NCBI GenBank assembly: GCA_026389845.1
Contig: JAPLHB010000010.1
Coordinates: 1-32,535 of the forward strand
Direction: 5' to 3'
DNA length: 32,535 bases
DNA from: Chloroflexota bacterium
Lineage (GTDB): Bacteria > Chloroflexota > Anaerolineae > CG2-30-64-16
The position numbers and the translations under genes are program-made. The notes under the pieces are model-generated. The model was not told the DNA's origin and ran no database searches. It was given only the letters and a program-made list of their open reading frames with translations. This document shows, piece after piece, positions 15,814 to 22,183 of the stretch (position 1 is its first letter; each line of letters starts with the position of its first letter).

Positions 15814-16263
15814 ATGGCTGAGCTTGTGAAGTGGGAACCGTTTCGTGAGATGACGAGCTTGCATGATGCGATGGGCCGGCTGTTCGAAGAGAGCTTCTTG
15901 CGGCCGGGCTGGTTCGGCGGGTGGGAACCGGCGGCGAGCGCGCTACCGGTGGACGTGTACGAGACCGACGATCACGTGGTCGTCAAGGCAACCGTGCCGG
16001 GCGTCAAGCCGGAGGACATCGAGGTAACGATTACCGGAGATGTGCTGACGATCAAGGGCGAGTTCAAGACCGAGGAGAAGACCGAGAAGCATAACTATCT
16101 GCGCCAGGAGCGCCGCTACGGCTCCTTCTGCCGCCAGTTGAGCGTCCCGGCCGGCGCCGACGTTGACAGGGTCAAGGCCACCTTCGAGCACGGCGTCCTG
16201 ACCCTGGAGCTGCCGAAGGTCGAGGCAGCGAAGGCGAAGACCGTTAAGGTTGTGGCGAAGTGA
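15814..16263 (+). CDS. Small heat-shock protein, Hsp20/alpha-crystallin family
   Basis: A 149-residue ATP-independent holdase chaperone. The alpha-crystallin domain covers about residues 40-140, with [33 protein letters not shown] and the signature [12 protein letters not shown]. The start is fixed by AGGAGGTG 4 bp upstream of the ATG at 15814; an upstream in-frame ATG lacks this. The C-terminal I-x-I-type tail is weak (TVKVVAK). A second Hsp20 gene of the same length follows in the same direction after a heptamer-repeat spacer, so the two are likely co-expressed. No HrcA/CIRCE operator was recognised upstream. Confidence 0.93.
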   Translation: MAELVKWEPFREMTSLHDAMGRLFEESFLRPGWFGGWEPAASALPVDVYETDDHVVVKATVPGVKPEDIEVTITGDVLTIKGEFKTEEKTEKHNYLRQERRYGSFCRQLSVPAGADVDRVKATFEHGVLTLELPKVEAAKAKTVKVVAK

Positions 16264-16336
16264 ACTGCGTGCTGCGTGGTGCGTGGTGCGTGAATCATAT
16301 TGCAGACCATCACGTTTTACGCTTCACGTTTCACGC
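16264..16336. repeat. Degenerate heptamer inverted pair between the hsp20 genes
   Basis: TGCGTGG/TGCGTGC units (about 16264-16291) face CACGTTT/CACGCTT units (about 16310-16336). The left arm starts immediately after the first hsp20 stop codon. It could form an intercistronic hairpin. Confidence 0.7.
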
Positions 16337-16383
16337 TTGACGTGTTGCACGAATCAGATGAGAATAAAGTGAGGAGAGATACT

Positions 16384-16833
16384 ATGGCCGACTTTCTAAC
16401 CCGTTGGGATCCGTTCCGCGAGGCGGTGACGTTGCGCGAGGCAATGGATCGGTTGTTCGAGGATAGCTTCATCCCGGCTCGCCGCCGGGCCGCCGAAGAG
16501 CGCGAGCGGGGCTTCACCCTGCCGCTGGACGCGTACGTGACGCCGGACGAGATCATCATCCAGGCGAACATGCCGGGGATCAAGCCCGAGGGCGTGGAGA
16601 TCACCATCGAGGGCGATACCCTGACCATCAAGGGCGAGCGCCCCGCGCCGATCGAGAACGTCAACTACGTGCTGCAGGAGCGGGCTTACGGCAAGTTCCA
16701 GCGCACGCTGAACATCAACGTAGCCGTGGACGCGGATAAGGCCGAGGCCAGGTTCGAGAACGGCCTGCTGACCCTGACGATCCCGAAGGCCGCGGCGATC
16801 AAGCCGAAGACGATCAGGGTGGTGAGTAAGTAA
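16384..16833 (+). CDS. Small heat-shock protein, Hsp20/alpha-crystallin family
   Basis: A second Hsp20 of exactly 149 residues. It has the alpha-crystallin domain (IIQANMPGIKPEGVEITIEG, DTLTIKGERPAP, NGLLTLTIPKAAA) and a C-terminal KPKTIRVVSK tail. It shares the N-terminal pattern of its neighbour (WDPFREAVTLREAMDRLFED against [20 protein letters not shown]), showing tandem duplication with substantial divergence; it lacks the Trp/Gly-rich insert after the N-terminal helix. The start has GGAGAG upstream. A perfect 11-bp hairpin after the stop is a good terminator candidate for the pair. Confidence 0.93.
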   Translation: MADFLTRWDPFREAVTLREAMDRLFEDSFIPARRRAAEERERGFTLPLDAYVTPDEIIIQANMPGIKPEGVEITIEGDTLTIKGERPAPIENVNYVLQERAYGKFQRTLNINVAVDADKAEARFENGLLTLTIPKAAAIKPKTIRVVSK

Positions 16834-16852
16834 CGACGGACGACGAACGACG

Positions 16853-16884
16853 AACGACGAAGGACACATACGCCCTTCGTCGTT
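16853..16884 (+). terminator. Hairpin terminator after the hsp20 pair
   Basis: Eleven-base perfect arms AACGACGAAGG (16853-16863) and CCTTCGTCGTT (16874-16884) are followed by a T-rich stretch. The left arm is the last part of a GACGAAC heptamer run that starts just after the stop codon. Confidence 0.65.
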
Positions 16885-16964
16885 TGTATTTGGACTTTTC
16901 ACGCACTGATTTTAGGGTTCAGTTTTCCAGGCTGCGTATGTTGTTTTCCTTCAACCTAAAACAC

Positions 16965-17006
16965 AACCCCGTGACCGGCGCCTCAGAAAGCGCTGATCAC
17001 GGGGTT
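16965..17006. terminator. Hairpin between the convergent hsp20 and cytochrome genes
   Basis: Ten-base perfect arms AACCCCGTGA (16965-16974) and TCACGGGGTT (16997-17006) with a 22-nt loop. It lies about 60 bp after the stop of the leftward cytochrome gene, at the end of the respiratory cluster, and could terminate it; the rest of the 234-bp gap shows nothing else. Confidence 0.5.
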
Positions 17007-17067
17007 CTTATCTCTAGCAGCGATCCGGTTGGGCCATGCCCAATATCCAATCGCCAGTATCCCTCCC

Positions 17068-17763
17068 CTACTTCAACGGCTGATACGCAAATGCCCGCGC
17101 GTACTCGATCGCAGCCCAGCGATCGTCCGAGCTAAGGCGATCTTGCCAGGCGGGCATGATGCCCTTGCCGCCGGAGACCGATTGGTAGAACTGGGTGGCC
17201 GGATTGCTGGCGATGTATTCGGTATCGGTGAGCTTGCGCGCCTGCGGGATCACACCCTTGCCGTCCGGCCCGTGGCAGGCCGCACAGTTGGCGTCGAAGA
17301 CGGTCTTGCCCTTGGCGAGTGTGGCCGGCTTGACCGAGAAGTTCCAGAGGAAGAAGGTGACGTTCCACCGCTCATCGTCGGAAAGCTGATCCTTGAACGC
17401 GGGCATCGCCTCCTTGCCCTGGCCGATGACCTGGTAGAACTCCACCGGCACAGCCCCGCGCAGATAGTCCTCATCCGTGAAGTTGCGGGCCTTGTCCACC
17501 TTGCCCTTGCCGTCGGCGCCGTGACAGGCCGCGCACTTGGCCTGGTAGATCGCCTGGCCGGCCGCCGCGACGGGTGGCTGCGCGGGGAAGGTAATGTTGG
17601 CGAAGGCCGCGCGCGGCGTCGGCGTGGTCGGCGGCGGCAGAGTGGCCGGGATGAGCGTCGGAATCGCTGTGGGCGCCTTCGGCAGCGGTTGCGGCGTCGT
17701 GCAGGCCGCCAGGGCGATGAGAACCAGGATCGAAAAGGTCACAAGGGCGAATGTTCGCTTCAT
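17068..17763 (-). CDS. Diheme cytochrome c lipoprotein
   Basis: A 231-residue exported cytochrome with a signal peptide ending in lipobox LAAC, so probably anchored outside the membrane through Cys21. A Pro/Thr-rich linker (about residues 23-55) leads to two cytochrome c domains, each with CAACHG (near residues 82 and 166) and distal Met candidates in AMPAFKDQL and GIMPAWQDRL. The two domains are clear internal duplicates. It is the last gene of the ACIII cluster, where an additional mobile electron carrier to the oxidase would fit; it stands where ActF/ActG genes occur in other clusters. The start has AAGGAGAT upstream. The gap to actE holds the GGGACTA repeat. Confidence 0.88.
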   Translation of the reverse strand: MKRTFALVTFSILVLIALAACTTPQPLPKAPTAIPTLIPATLPPPTTPTPRAAFANITFPAQPPVAAAGQAIYQAKCAACHGADGKGKVDKARNFTDEDYLRGAVPVEFYQVIGQGKEAMPAFKDQLSDDERWNVTFFLWNFSVKPATLAKGKTVFDANCAACHGPDGKGVIPQARKLTDTEYIASNPATQFYQSVSGGKGIMPAWQDRLSSDDRWAAIEYARAFAYQPLK

Positions 17764-17781
17764 AAAGGCATCTCCTTGGCA

Positions 17782-17864
17782 GGGGGCTGGGGACCAGGGA
17801 TCAGGGACTAGGGACTGGGGACTGGGGGGACTCCTAGTCCCTAGTCCCTAGTCCCTAATCCCTA
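17782..17864. repeat. GGGACTA-type heptamer inverted pair
   Basis: A G-rich arm of degenerate GGGACTA units (about 17782-17829) faces a C-rich arm (17833-17864) of TAGTCCC/TAATCCC units, giving a long imperfect hairpin. The last unit supplies the TAG stop codon of actE. Four or more GGG runs spaced by 4 bp on the + strand also fit a G-quadruplex pattern. Confidence 0.85.
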
Positions 17865-18389
17865 TTTCTTGCTAAAACCCCTTACGTAGTTCACCAAGTC
17901 CCACCGTGACCGCACATCCACGTTCTCGCCCAGCGCGGGCATCTGGCCGAAGCCTTGCGAGATGGTCACGTAGAGTGCGCCGTCGGACTGTTGGGCCAGT
18001 CGCGGCTCGGTCAGATTCGCGGGTTTGCGAGCGTCGGCCTTGAAGCTCTGGCTGATCGGGCCGTTCCCCTTGCCATCTGGGCCGTGGCAGAGGGCGCAAT
18101 GGGAGGCGTAGAGCTGTTGGCCGCGCGCCAGCGAGACCGGGTCAGCCGGGACCGGGTTGGGCGGCAGCTCACCGTCCTTCGGCAGGCTCGAACCGTCGAA
18201 GCGCACCGCCTCGGCCGCCAGGGCCAGACGCGGCCCCTCTTGCGCCCGAAACGACGGCTGGATCTCCATCGTGCTGCGCCAGTTGAGCTTGATCACGTCG
18301 TAGGTAAAAATCATGCCCAGACTGAGCGGCACGATCACGATCAGCATCGTGATGATAATGCGGCGCCAAAGCCCCTTGGGTGGGATCAT
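17862..18389 (-). CDS. actE: Alternative complex III subunit ActE (monoheme cytochrome c)
   Basis: A 175-residue membrane-anchored cytochrome c. The N-terminal hydrophobic segment (IIITMLIVIVPLSLGMIF) is an uncleaved anchor or signal, and the haem site is CALCHGPDGKGNG near residue 98, with the distal Met candidate in GFGQMPALGE. ActE is thought to carry electrons from ACIII to the oxidase. Its ATG overlaps the actD stop (ATGA), so the two are translationally coupled, and GGAGG precedes it. The TAG stop codon lies within a heptamer repeat, so the natural end of the protein may have been reshaped by that repeat, although the ending (VRGFSKK) looks normal. Confidence 0.88.
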   Translation of the reverse strand: MIPPKGLWRRIIITMLIVIVPLSLGMIFTYDVIKLNWRSTMEIQPSFRAQEGPRLALAAEAVRFDGSSLPKDGELPPNPVPADPVSLARGQQLYASHCALCHGPDGKGNGPISQSFKADARKPANLTEPRLAQQSDGALYVTISQGFGQMPALGENVDVRSRWDLVNYVRGFSKK

Positions 18390-18907
18390 AGCGGCCTCCT
18401 CTCCGGCTCATAGACCCTCTCCGCGCCCTTGTCGGCCAACAAGGTTCGCACTTGAGGTTCCAGCCGCATGTCGAAGTCGCACACCAGCGCGATCCGGCCA
18501 TAGTTAATCAGCGGATCGTAGTGCTGCGGCCTGGTGGAAGGGAAGCCGCACTTCCACAGGAAGCCCAGGAAGGTGCTCACCAGCAGCCCGAGCATCGTCA
18601 GCTCGAAAAAGAGCACGAACGTCGGCGGATTGCCGGTGTAGGGCCGGCCGCCCACGCGGATCGGATAGAGCCAGACCGTGCCGTAGGTGAGCAGCCAGGC
18701 GGTAAACGCGCCCGTCAGCGCGCCGATCACGCTGATCCAGGGGAACTCGCTGAGCTTGGGCCGGCCGAGCATCTTGGCCGTGTGCGGCACGCCCTGCATG
18801 ATGCTCATGTCTTCTTCGCGGATGCCCAGGGTGCGCAGCCCCTCCAGCGCATCGGTCAGCGGCGCCACCTCGGTGAACAAGCCCGTCAGGGTCATTTTGA
18901 TGGGCAT
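18386..18907 (-). CDS. actD: Alternative complex III subunit ActD (DUF3341)
   Basis: A 173-residue protein with the DUF3341/ActD layout: a soluble N-terminal ferredoxin-like part (LTGLFTEVAPLTDALEGLR), two transmembrane helices (about 60-80 and 98-120) and a C-terminal soluble part containing HYDPLINYGRIALVCDFDM. ActD contributes to the membrane domain of ACIII without carrying a cofactor. GAGGAGG lies upstream of the ATG. It follows actC after a 74-bp gap carrying degenerate TGCGTGC-type repeats and overlaps actE by 4 bp. Confidence 0.88.
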   Translation of the reverse strand: MPIKMTLTGLFTEVAPLTDALEGLRTLGIREEDMSIMQGVPHTAKMLGRPKLSEFPWISVIGALTGAFTAWLLTYGTVWLYPIRVGGRPYTGNPPTFVLFFELTMLGLLVSTFLGFLWKCGFPSTRPQHYDPLINYGRIALVCDFDMRLEPQVRTLLADKGAERVYEPERRPL

Positions 18908-18918
18908 GGATTCCTCCT

Positions 18919-18973
18919 CGTGCTGCGTGCTACGTACTGCGTGAATTACGACGGCAGCCTGTCACGTATCACG
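18919..18973. repeat. Degenerate heptamer repeat between actC and actD
   Basis: TGCTGCG/TACTGCG-type units (about 18919-18944) are followed by a partial complementary arm (CACGTATCACG, 18963-18973), ending 9 bp from the actC stop codon. Confidence 0.6.
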
Positions 18974-18981
18974 CCGAACCG

Positions 18982-20412
18982 TCATTCCAATTCGGCGACA
19001 GATGTAACCACCGTCTTCCCGATCCGCCGCCGCGAATGGCTGAGTTGGCCTTCCAGCACCTCCCAGACCGGGATCAGCGGGATGAAGCGGGAGCCGACGA
19101 CGTAAAGCAGGCAGAAGAGCGCCAGGGTGCCGATTGCGATCGAAATCTCTACCGGCTGCGGGTTGTAGACGCCCCAGTCGAACGGCAGACGGTTGCGCTG
19201 CAGAAAGCCCGGGATGATGATGATGCGTTCCAGGTACATGCCGATCTGGATGCCGATGGCGATCAGGAAAAGCGCAATCGGCGACTGGCGGATACGCTTG
19301 TTCCAGAGGGTCAGCCACGGCACGACGATGTTGAAGAAGAGCATGGCGTACCAGAGCGGCGCCAGCGGCCCGCGCGCCTGCAAGGCCAGCAATTGATGGC
19401 CGACCCACTCGCCGCCGTACCACTCCACCAGGTAATCGTTGAAAAAGAAGTAGGTCCAGGCGAACGAGAAGATCAGGACCAGCTTGGCGAGCGCGTCGAA
19501 GTGCTCTTTACGGAGGAAGTATTGCAGCCCCATCGCCTTGCGCACCACCAGCAGCACCGCGATCACCGCGGAGACGCCGGAGAAGATCGCGCCCGTGACG
19601 AAATAGGGGCCGAAGATGCTGCTGTGCCAGCCGATCTGCTGCGCCATGGCGAAGTCCCACGACACGATGGTGTGGACGGAGAACATCACCGGGATGATGG
19701 CGAAGGCGAAGAGATTGATCGCCTTATGGAGATAATGCCATTCGTACTCCAGGCCCCGCCAGCCCCACGAGAGCAGCTTGTAGAGCACGTGCCGCCAACC
19801 GGTCGTGCGGTCGCGGGCCATCGCCAGATCGGGGATCATCGGCAGATAGACGTAGAGGGTGCTGCCGATGAGGTACGTGGTGATGGCGATCAGATCCCAC
19901 GCCAGCGGCGACTGGAAATTCGCCCACAGATTGCGCTGGTTGGGCATGGGGATCATAAAATAGACCACCCACATGCGGCCCAGGTGGATCATCGGGAATA
20001 ACACCGCGCACGCCAGCGAGAAGGAGGTCATCAGCTCGGCTGCGCGGGTGATGGGGCGGCGGTACTCGGCGTTGAAGACGCGCAGGATCGCCGACACAAA
20101 GGTGCCGCTGTGACTGATGCCGATCCAGAAGACCATGGTGGCGATAAAGACGCCCCAGCCCACCGGCCGGCGAATACCGGCCACGCCCATGCCCCAGCGG
20201 ATCATGTAGAGCCAGTAGCCAAAGAGGCAGACCACGACGATGGTCGCCAGGATCGCGACGATCAGCCAGAAGCCGGGGCCGGTCTTCATCATCGGCGTCA
20301 GCATCTTGCGGTTCATCTCATCCTGGGGGATGGGATCGAGCAAGAGCCGTTCCTTCGGGTCATCTTCGTGCGGCCAGACGAAGTTGCGTAGTTTGGGGAG
20401 TTCACCCAGCAT
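18982..20412 (-). CDS. actC: Alternative complex III subunit ActC (NrfD-like quinol-binding membrane subunit)
   Basis: A 476-residue polytopic membrane protein of the NrfD/PsrC family with about ten helices, for example FWLIVAILATIVVVCLFGYW and LFAFAIIPVMFSVHTIVSWD. ActC holds the quinol site on the outer side of the membrane and passes electrons to the iron-sulfur subunit. Its start overlaps the end of actB2 by 11 bp, which supports coupled production. The N-terminal 35 residues are soluble, as usual. Only one NrfD-like gene occurs here, whereas many ACIII clusters have a second (actF). Confidence 0.9.
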   Translation of the reverse strand: MLGELPKLRNFVWPHEDDPKERLLLDPIPQDEMNRKMLTPMMKTGPGFWLIVAILATIVVVCLFGYWLYMIRWGMGVAGIRRPVGWGVFIATMVFWIGISHSGTFVSAILRVFNAEYRRPITRAAELMTSFSLACAVLFPMIHLGRMWVVYFMIPMPNQRNLWANFQSPLAWDLIAITTYLIGSTLYVYLPMIPDLAMARDRTTGWRHVLYKLLSWGWRGLEYEWHYLHKAINLFAFAIIPVMFSVHTIVSWDFAMAQQIGWHSSIFGPYFVTGAIFSGVSAVIAVLLVVRKAMGLQYFLRKEHFDALAKLVLIFSFAWTYFFFNDYLVEWYGGEWVGHQLLALQARGPLAPLWYAMLFFNIVVPWLTLWNKRIRQSPIALFLIAIGIQIGMYLERIIIIPGFLQRNRLPFDWGVYNPQPVEISIAIGTLALFCLLYVVGSRFIPLIPVWEVLEGQLSHSRRRIGKTVVTSVAELE

Positions 20413-21121
20413 GAGACGAGCCTCCCTTCAGATAGATCACCGACGGCTCAGCGCCCAGCTCTTCCAGCAGCTTGAAACGGCGTCCGCTGGCGGCGAGTAC
20501 GGCGACGCGGCTTTCTGGGTCGTTCATATTGCCGAAGACGATGGCGTCGGTGGGGCACGATTGGGCGCAGGCGGGCTGCACGTCGCCATCACGCATCTCG
20601 CGTCCTTCGGCCGCGGCCTGGTCTTCCCCGCGCTTGATGCGCTGAATGCAGAAGGTACACTTTTCCATCACGCCGCGGCCGCGCACCGTCACGTCCGGGT
20701 TGAGCTGGTTATCCAGCGGCTCCGGGATGTACGGGTCGAACCAGTTGAAGACGCGGACGGAGTAGGGGCAGTTGTTGGCGCAGTAGCGGGTGCCGATGCA
20801 GCGATTGTAAACCTGGATGTTCAGGTTTTCCTCGTCGCTGTGGTAGGCCGCAAAGACCGGACAGACCGGCTCGCATGGCGCGTGGCCGCACTGCTGGCAC
20901 AACAGCGGGAGGAAGCGGGCCTTCACGTCCGGGTACTCGCCATCCCAATACCGCTCGATGCGGATCCAGTGCTGCGACCGGCCCATCGTCACCGTTTCCG
21001 GGCCGACCGTCGGCACGTTATTCTCGGCGTGGCACGCCACCACGCACGCCTGGCAGCCCGTACATTTATCCAGGTCTATGACCATCGTCCAGTGGTTGCC
21101 GTGAGTCTTGCTTTCACTCAT
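20402..21121 (-). CDS. actB2: Alternative complex III iron-sulfur subunit ActB2
   Basis: A 239-residue ferredoxin-type subunit with four cysteine groups: CTGCQACVVAC, CQQCGHAPCEPVCP, CIGTRYCANNCP and the pair CTFC with CAQSCP. They read as the cluster-binding sites that carry electrons from the ActC quinol site towards ActA. The C-terminus (SVIYLKGG) is typical of the NrfC-like/ActB2 family. In many organisms this domain is fused to the molybdopterin-like domain in one ActB chain; here it is a separate gene, with three small genes between it and actB1. The start has GGAG 7 bp upstream. No Tat signal is present, so export must depend on the Tat-bearing ActB1. Confidence 0.9.
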   Translation of the reverse strand: MSESKTHGNHWTMVIDLDKCTGCQACVVACHAENNVPTVGPETVTMGRSQHWIRIERYWDGEYPDVKARFLPLLCQQCGHAPCEPVCPVFAAYHSDEENLNIQVYNRCIGTRYCANNCPYSVRVFNWFDPYIPEPLDNQLNPDVTVRGRGVMEKCTFCIQRIKRGEDQAAAEGREMRDGDVQPACAQSCPTDAIVFGNMNDPESRVAVLAASGRRFKLLEELGAEPSVIYLKGGSSHAG

Positions 21122-21241
21122 GCGTCGCTCCTTGTTCAGAGCTTGTAGACGAAACTCTCGTGCACTTTTTCGTAAATTTTACTCGCTGCGGCTATCACCA
21201 GTTACAGGTGATTCCTGCCTTTGCCGAGTTTGCTCGATCCC

Positions 21242-21556
21242 CTACGTGAAGCTATCGGCATCAACCATCACACGCAACTCATCTTCGCCCGTCTCCCAGG
21301 TTACAACACTTTCGCCGACACGTACAGGCCTGTCCTTCAACAGCTCTTGGAATTCCGCCTCGGTCAATTTCGCCTGGCGCAGCATTTCGTAGAACAGCGA
21401 GCGCGTGATCTCTTGCCCGTATTGATGACTGACCCGTACGATGGCAACCTGCTGGCCGTTCTCCTCCAGCACCCAGGTCTCGTGCTTGCGAGAACGCGCC
21501 AGCCGAAAGCCACGACGCTCCAGGACGCGCCGGAAGTCACGATAGGTGTAGGACAT
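21242..21556 (-). CDS. HicA-like toxin
   Basis: A 104-residue protein with the HicA (YcfA) small double-stranded RNA-binding-like fold pattern: a first helix and strand (YTYRDFRRVLERRGFRLARS), the conserved His region RKHETWVLE, then VRVSHQ and a helical tail EITRSLFYEMLRQAKLTEAEF. HicA proteins are usually mRNA interferases. The C-terminus carries about 35 residues beyond the common HicA core. Its ATG overlaps the end of the HicB-like gene by 20 bp, so the two form a unit. It lies between actB1 and actB2 in the ACIII operon, in the same direction. Family assignment is moderate because this is a divergent member. Confidence 0.68.
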   Translation of the reverse strand: MSYTYRDFRRVLERRGFRLARSRKHETWVLEENGQQVAIVRVSHQYGQEITRSLFYEMLRQAKLTEAEFQELLKDRPVRVGESVVTWETGEDELRVMVDADSFT

Positions 21557-21941
21557 TGTCTGTCAGCCCAAGCAGTCGCTTCACATCATTGCGGGACTCG
21601 CGTCGCCAATAGACGGCTTGCGCATAGGATAACCGTTTCCGCAGTTCTTTGCTGGGGTTTGGGCAGTCTTCGACCAGTGTCTCGGCCGTCTCGATCACCG
21701 CATCTATCAACGCATCGCCCGCCTCGGCCAGCGTTTGCCCCCAGGCGATTGCGTCAATTGAAACGCAGCGCGCCAGGTAGCCCTTTTCTTCGGGATGATA
21801 GGTGATGGTCGAGACAAGGCCGGGCGACTCAAACAGCTCCGGTGTGAGCGCAAGCAAGTTCTGTCGAGCCGTTGCATCCATGCTATGCACTGCCTGTGCA
21901 ACTTGTTCCACCGACACTTCCAACATTAGTCTGCCGTCCAT
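21537..21941 (-). CDS. HicB-like antitoxin
   Basis: A 134-residue protein with a central HicB-type core: ITYHPEEKGYLARCVSIDAIAWGQTLAEAGDALIDAV, i.e. a strand-rich segment, then the G-T/E-A pattern and a helix. The N-terminal 35 residues form a separate helical part (SVEQVAQAVHSMDATARQNL), and the C-terminal portion has LLGLTDNVLH rather than an obvious ribbon-helix-helix or helix-turn-helix. It overlaps the HicA-like gene by 20 bp and follows a small helical gene by 5 bp. It would neutralise the HicA-like toxin, an inference from pairing and family. Confidence 0.62.
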   Translation of the reverse strand: MDGRLMLEVSVEQVAQAVHSMDATARQNLLALTPELFESPGLVSTITYHPEEKGYLARCVSIDAIAWGQTLAEAGDALIDAVIETAETLVEDCPNPSKELRKRLSYAQAVYWRRESRNDVKRLLGLTDNVLHLS

Positions 21942-21946
21942 GGTTG

Positions 21947-22144
21947 TTACCGCTGCTCCATTTGTTTCTGGTGACGTTGCTCGACCGCTTTCCAGAAGTC
22001 ATCCCGCGACAATTCTTCGCCTGCGCGAAGACTTTGCCACGCTCTCTCCAACAAGGTCTGGAAACGAGGCGACCGCGCCAGAGCCAGATGTTCCAGGTCA
22101 TCCTTGTTCAGGGTCAGCAACTTGGATGGAAACCCAGATTCCAC
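21947..22144 (-). CDS. Small helical protein of a toxin-antitoxin-like cassette
   Basis: A 65-residue protein, charged and probably helical (LLTLNKDDLEHLALARSPRF, then LRAGEELSRDDFWKAVEQ). The start as drawn is GTG at 22144 without a strong Shine-Dalgarno, so an internal start such as a TTG is possible. It is 5 bp upstream of the HicB-like gene and may be an extra antitoxin or regulator, but I do not recognise the family beyond its resemblance to short uncharacterised proteins found beside toxin genes. It is separated from actB1 by a short heptamer repeat. Confidence 0.55.
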   Translation of the reverse strand: MESGFPSKLLTLNKDDLEHLALARSPRFQTLLERAWQSLRAGEELSRDDFWKAVEQRHQKQMEQR

Positions 22145-22157
22145 CTTCAGCGATCCT

Positions 22158-22183
22158 CACGCAGCACGCAACACGCAGCACGC
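22158..22183. repeat. Heptamer repeat at the actB1 stop codon
   Basis: Degenerate ACGCAGC/ACGCAAC units run up to the base before the actB1 stop (22184-22186), in the gap before the small toxin-antitoxin-like cassette. Confidence 0.7.

Noticed and set aside
15397..15829. Long open frames with repeated Cys/Val/Leu or Asn/Thr/Gln peptides around the 19-copy heptamer array
   Set aside because: A 7-bp unit without stop codons keeps all frames open; the peptides are by-products of the array and oppose or extend obgE.
19036..21148. Long + strand open frames opposite actC and actB2
   Set aside because: They are complementary-strand shadows of clearly conserved genes, with His/Arg/Asp-rich composition and no family motifs.
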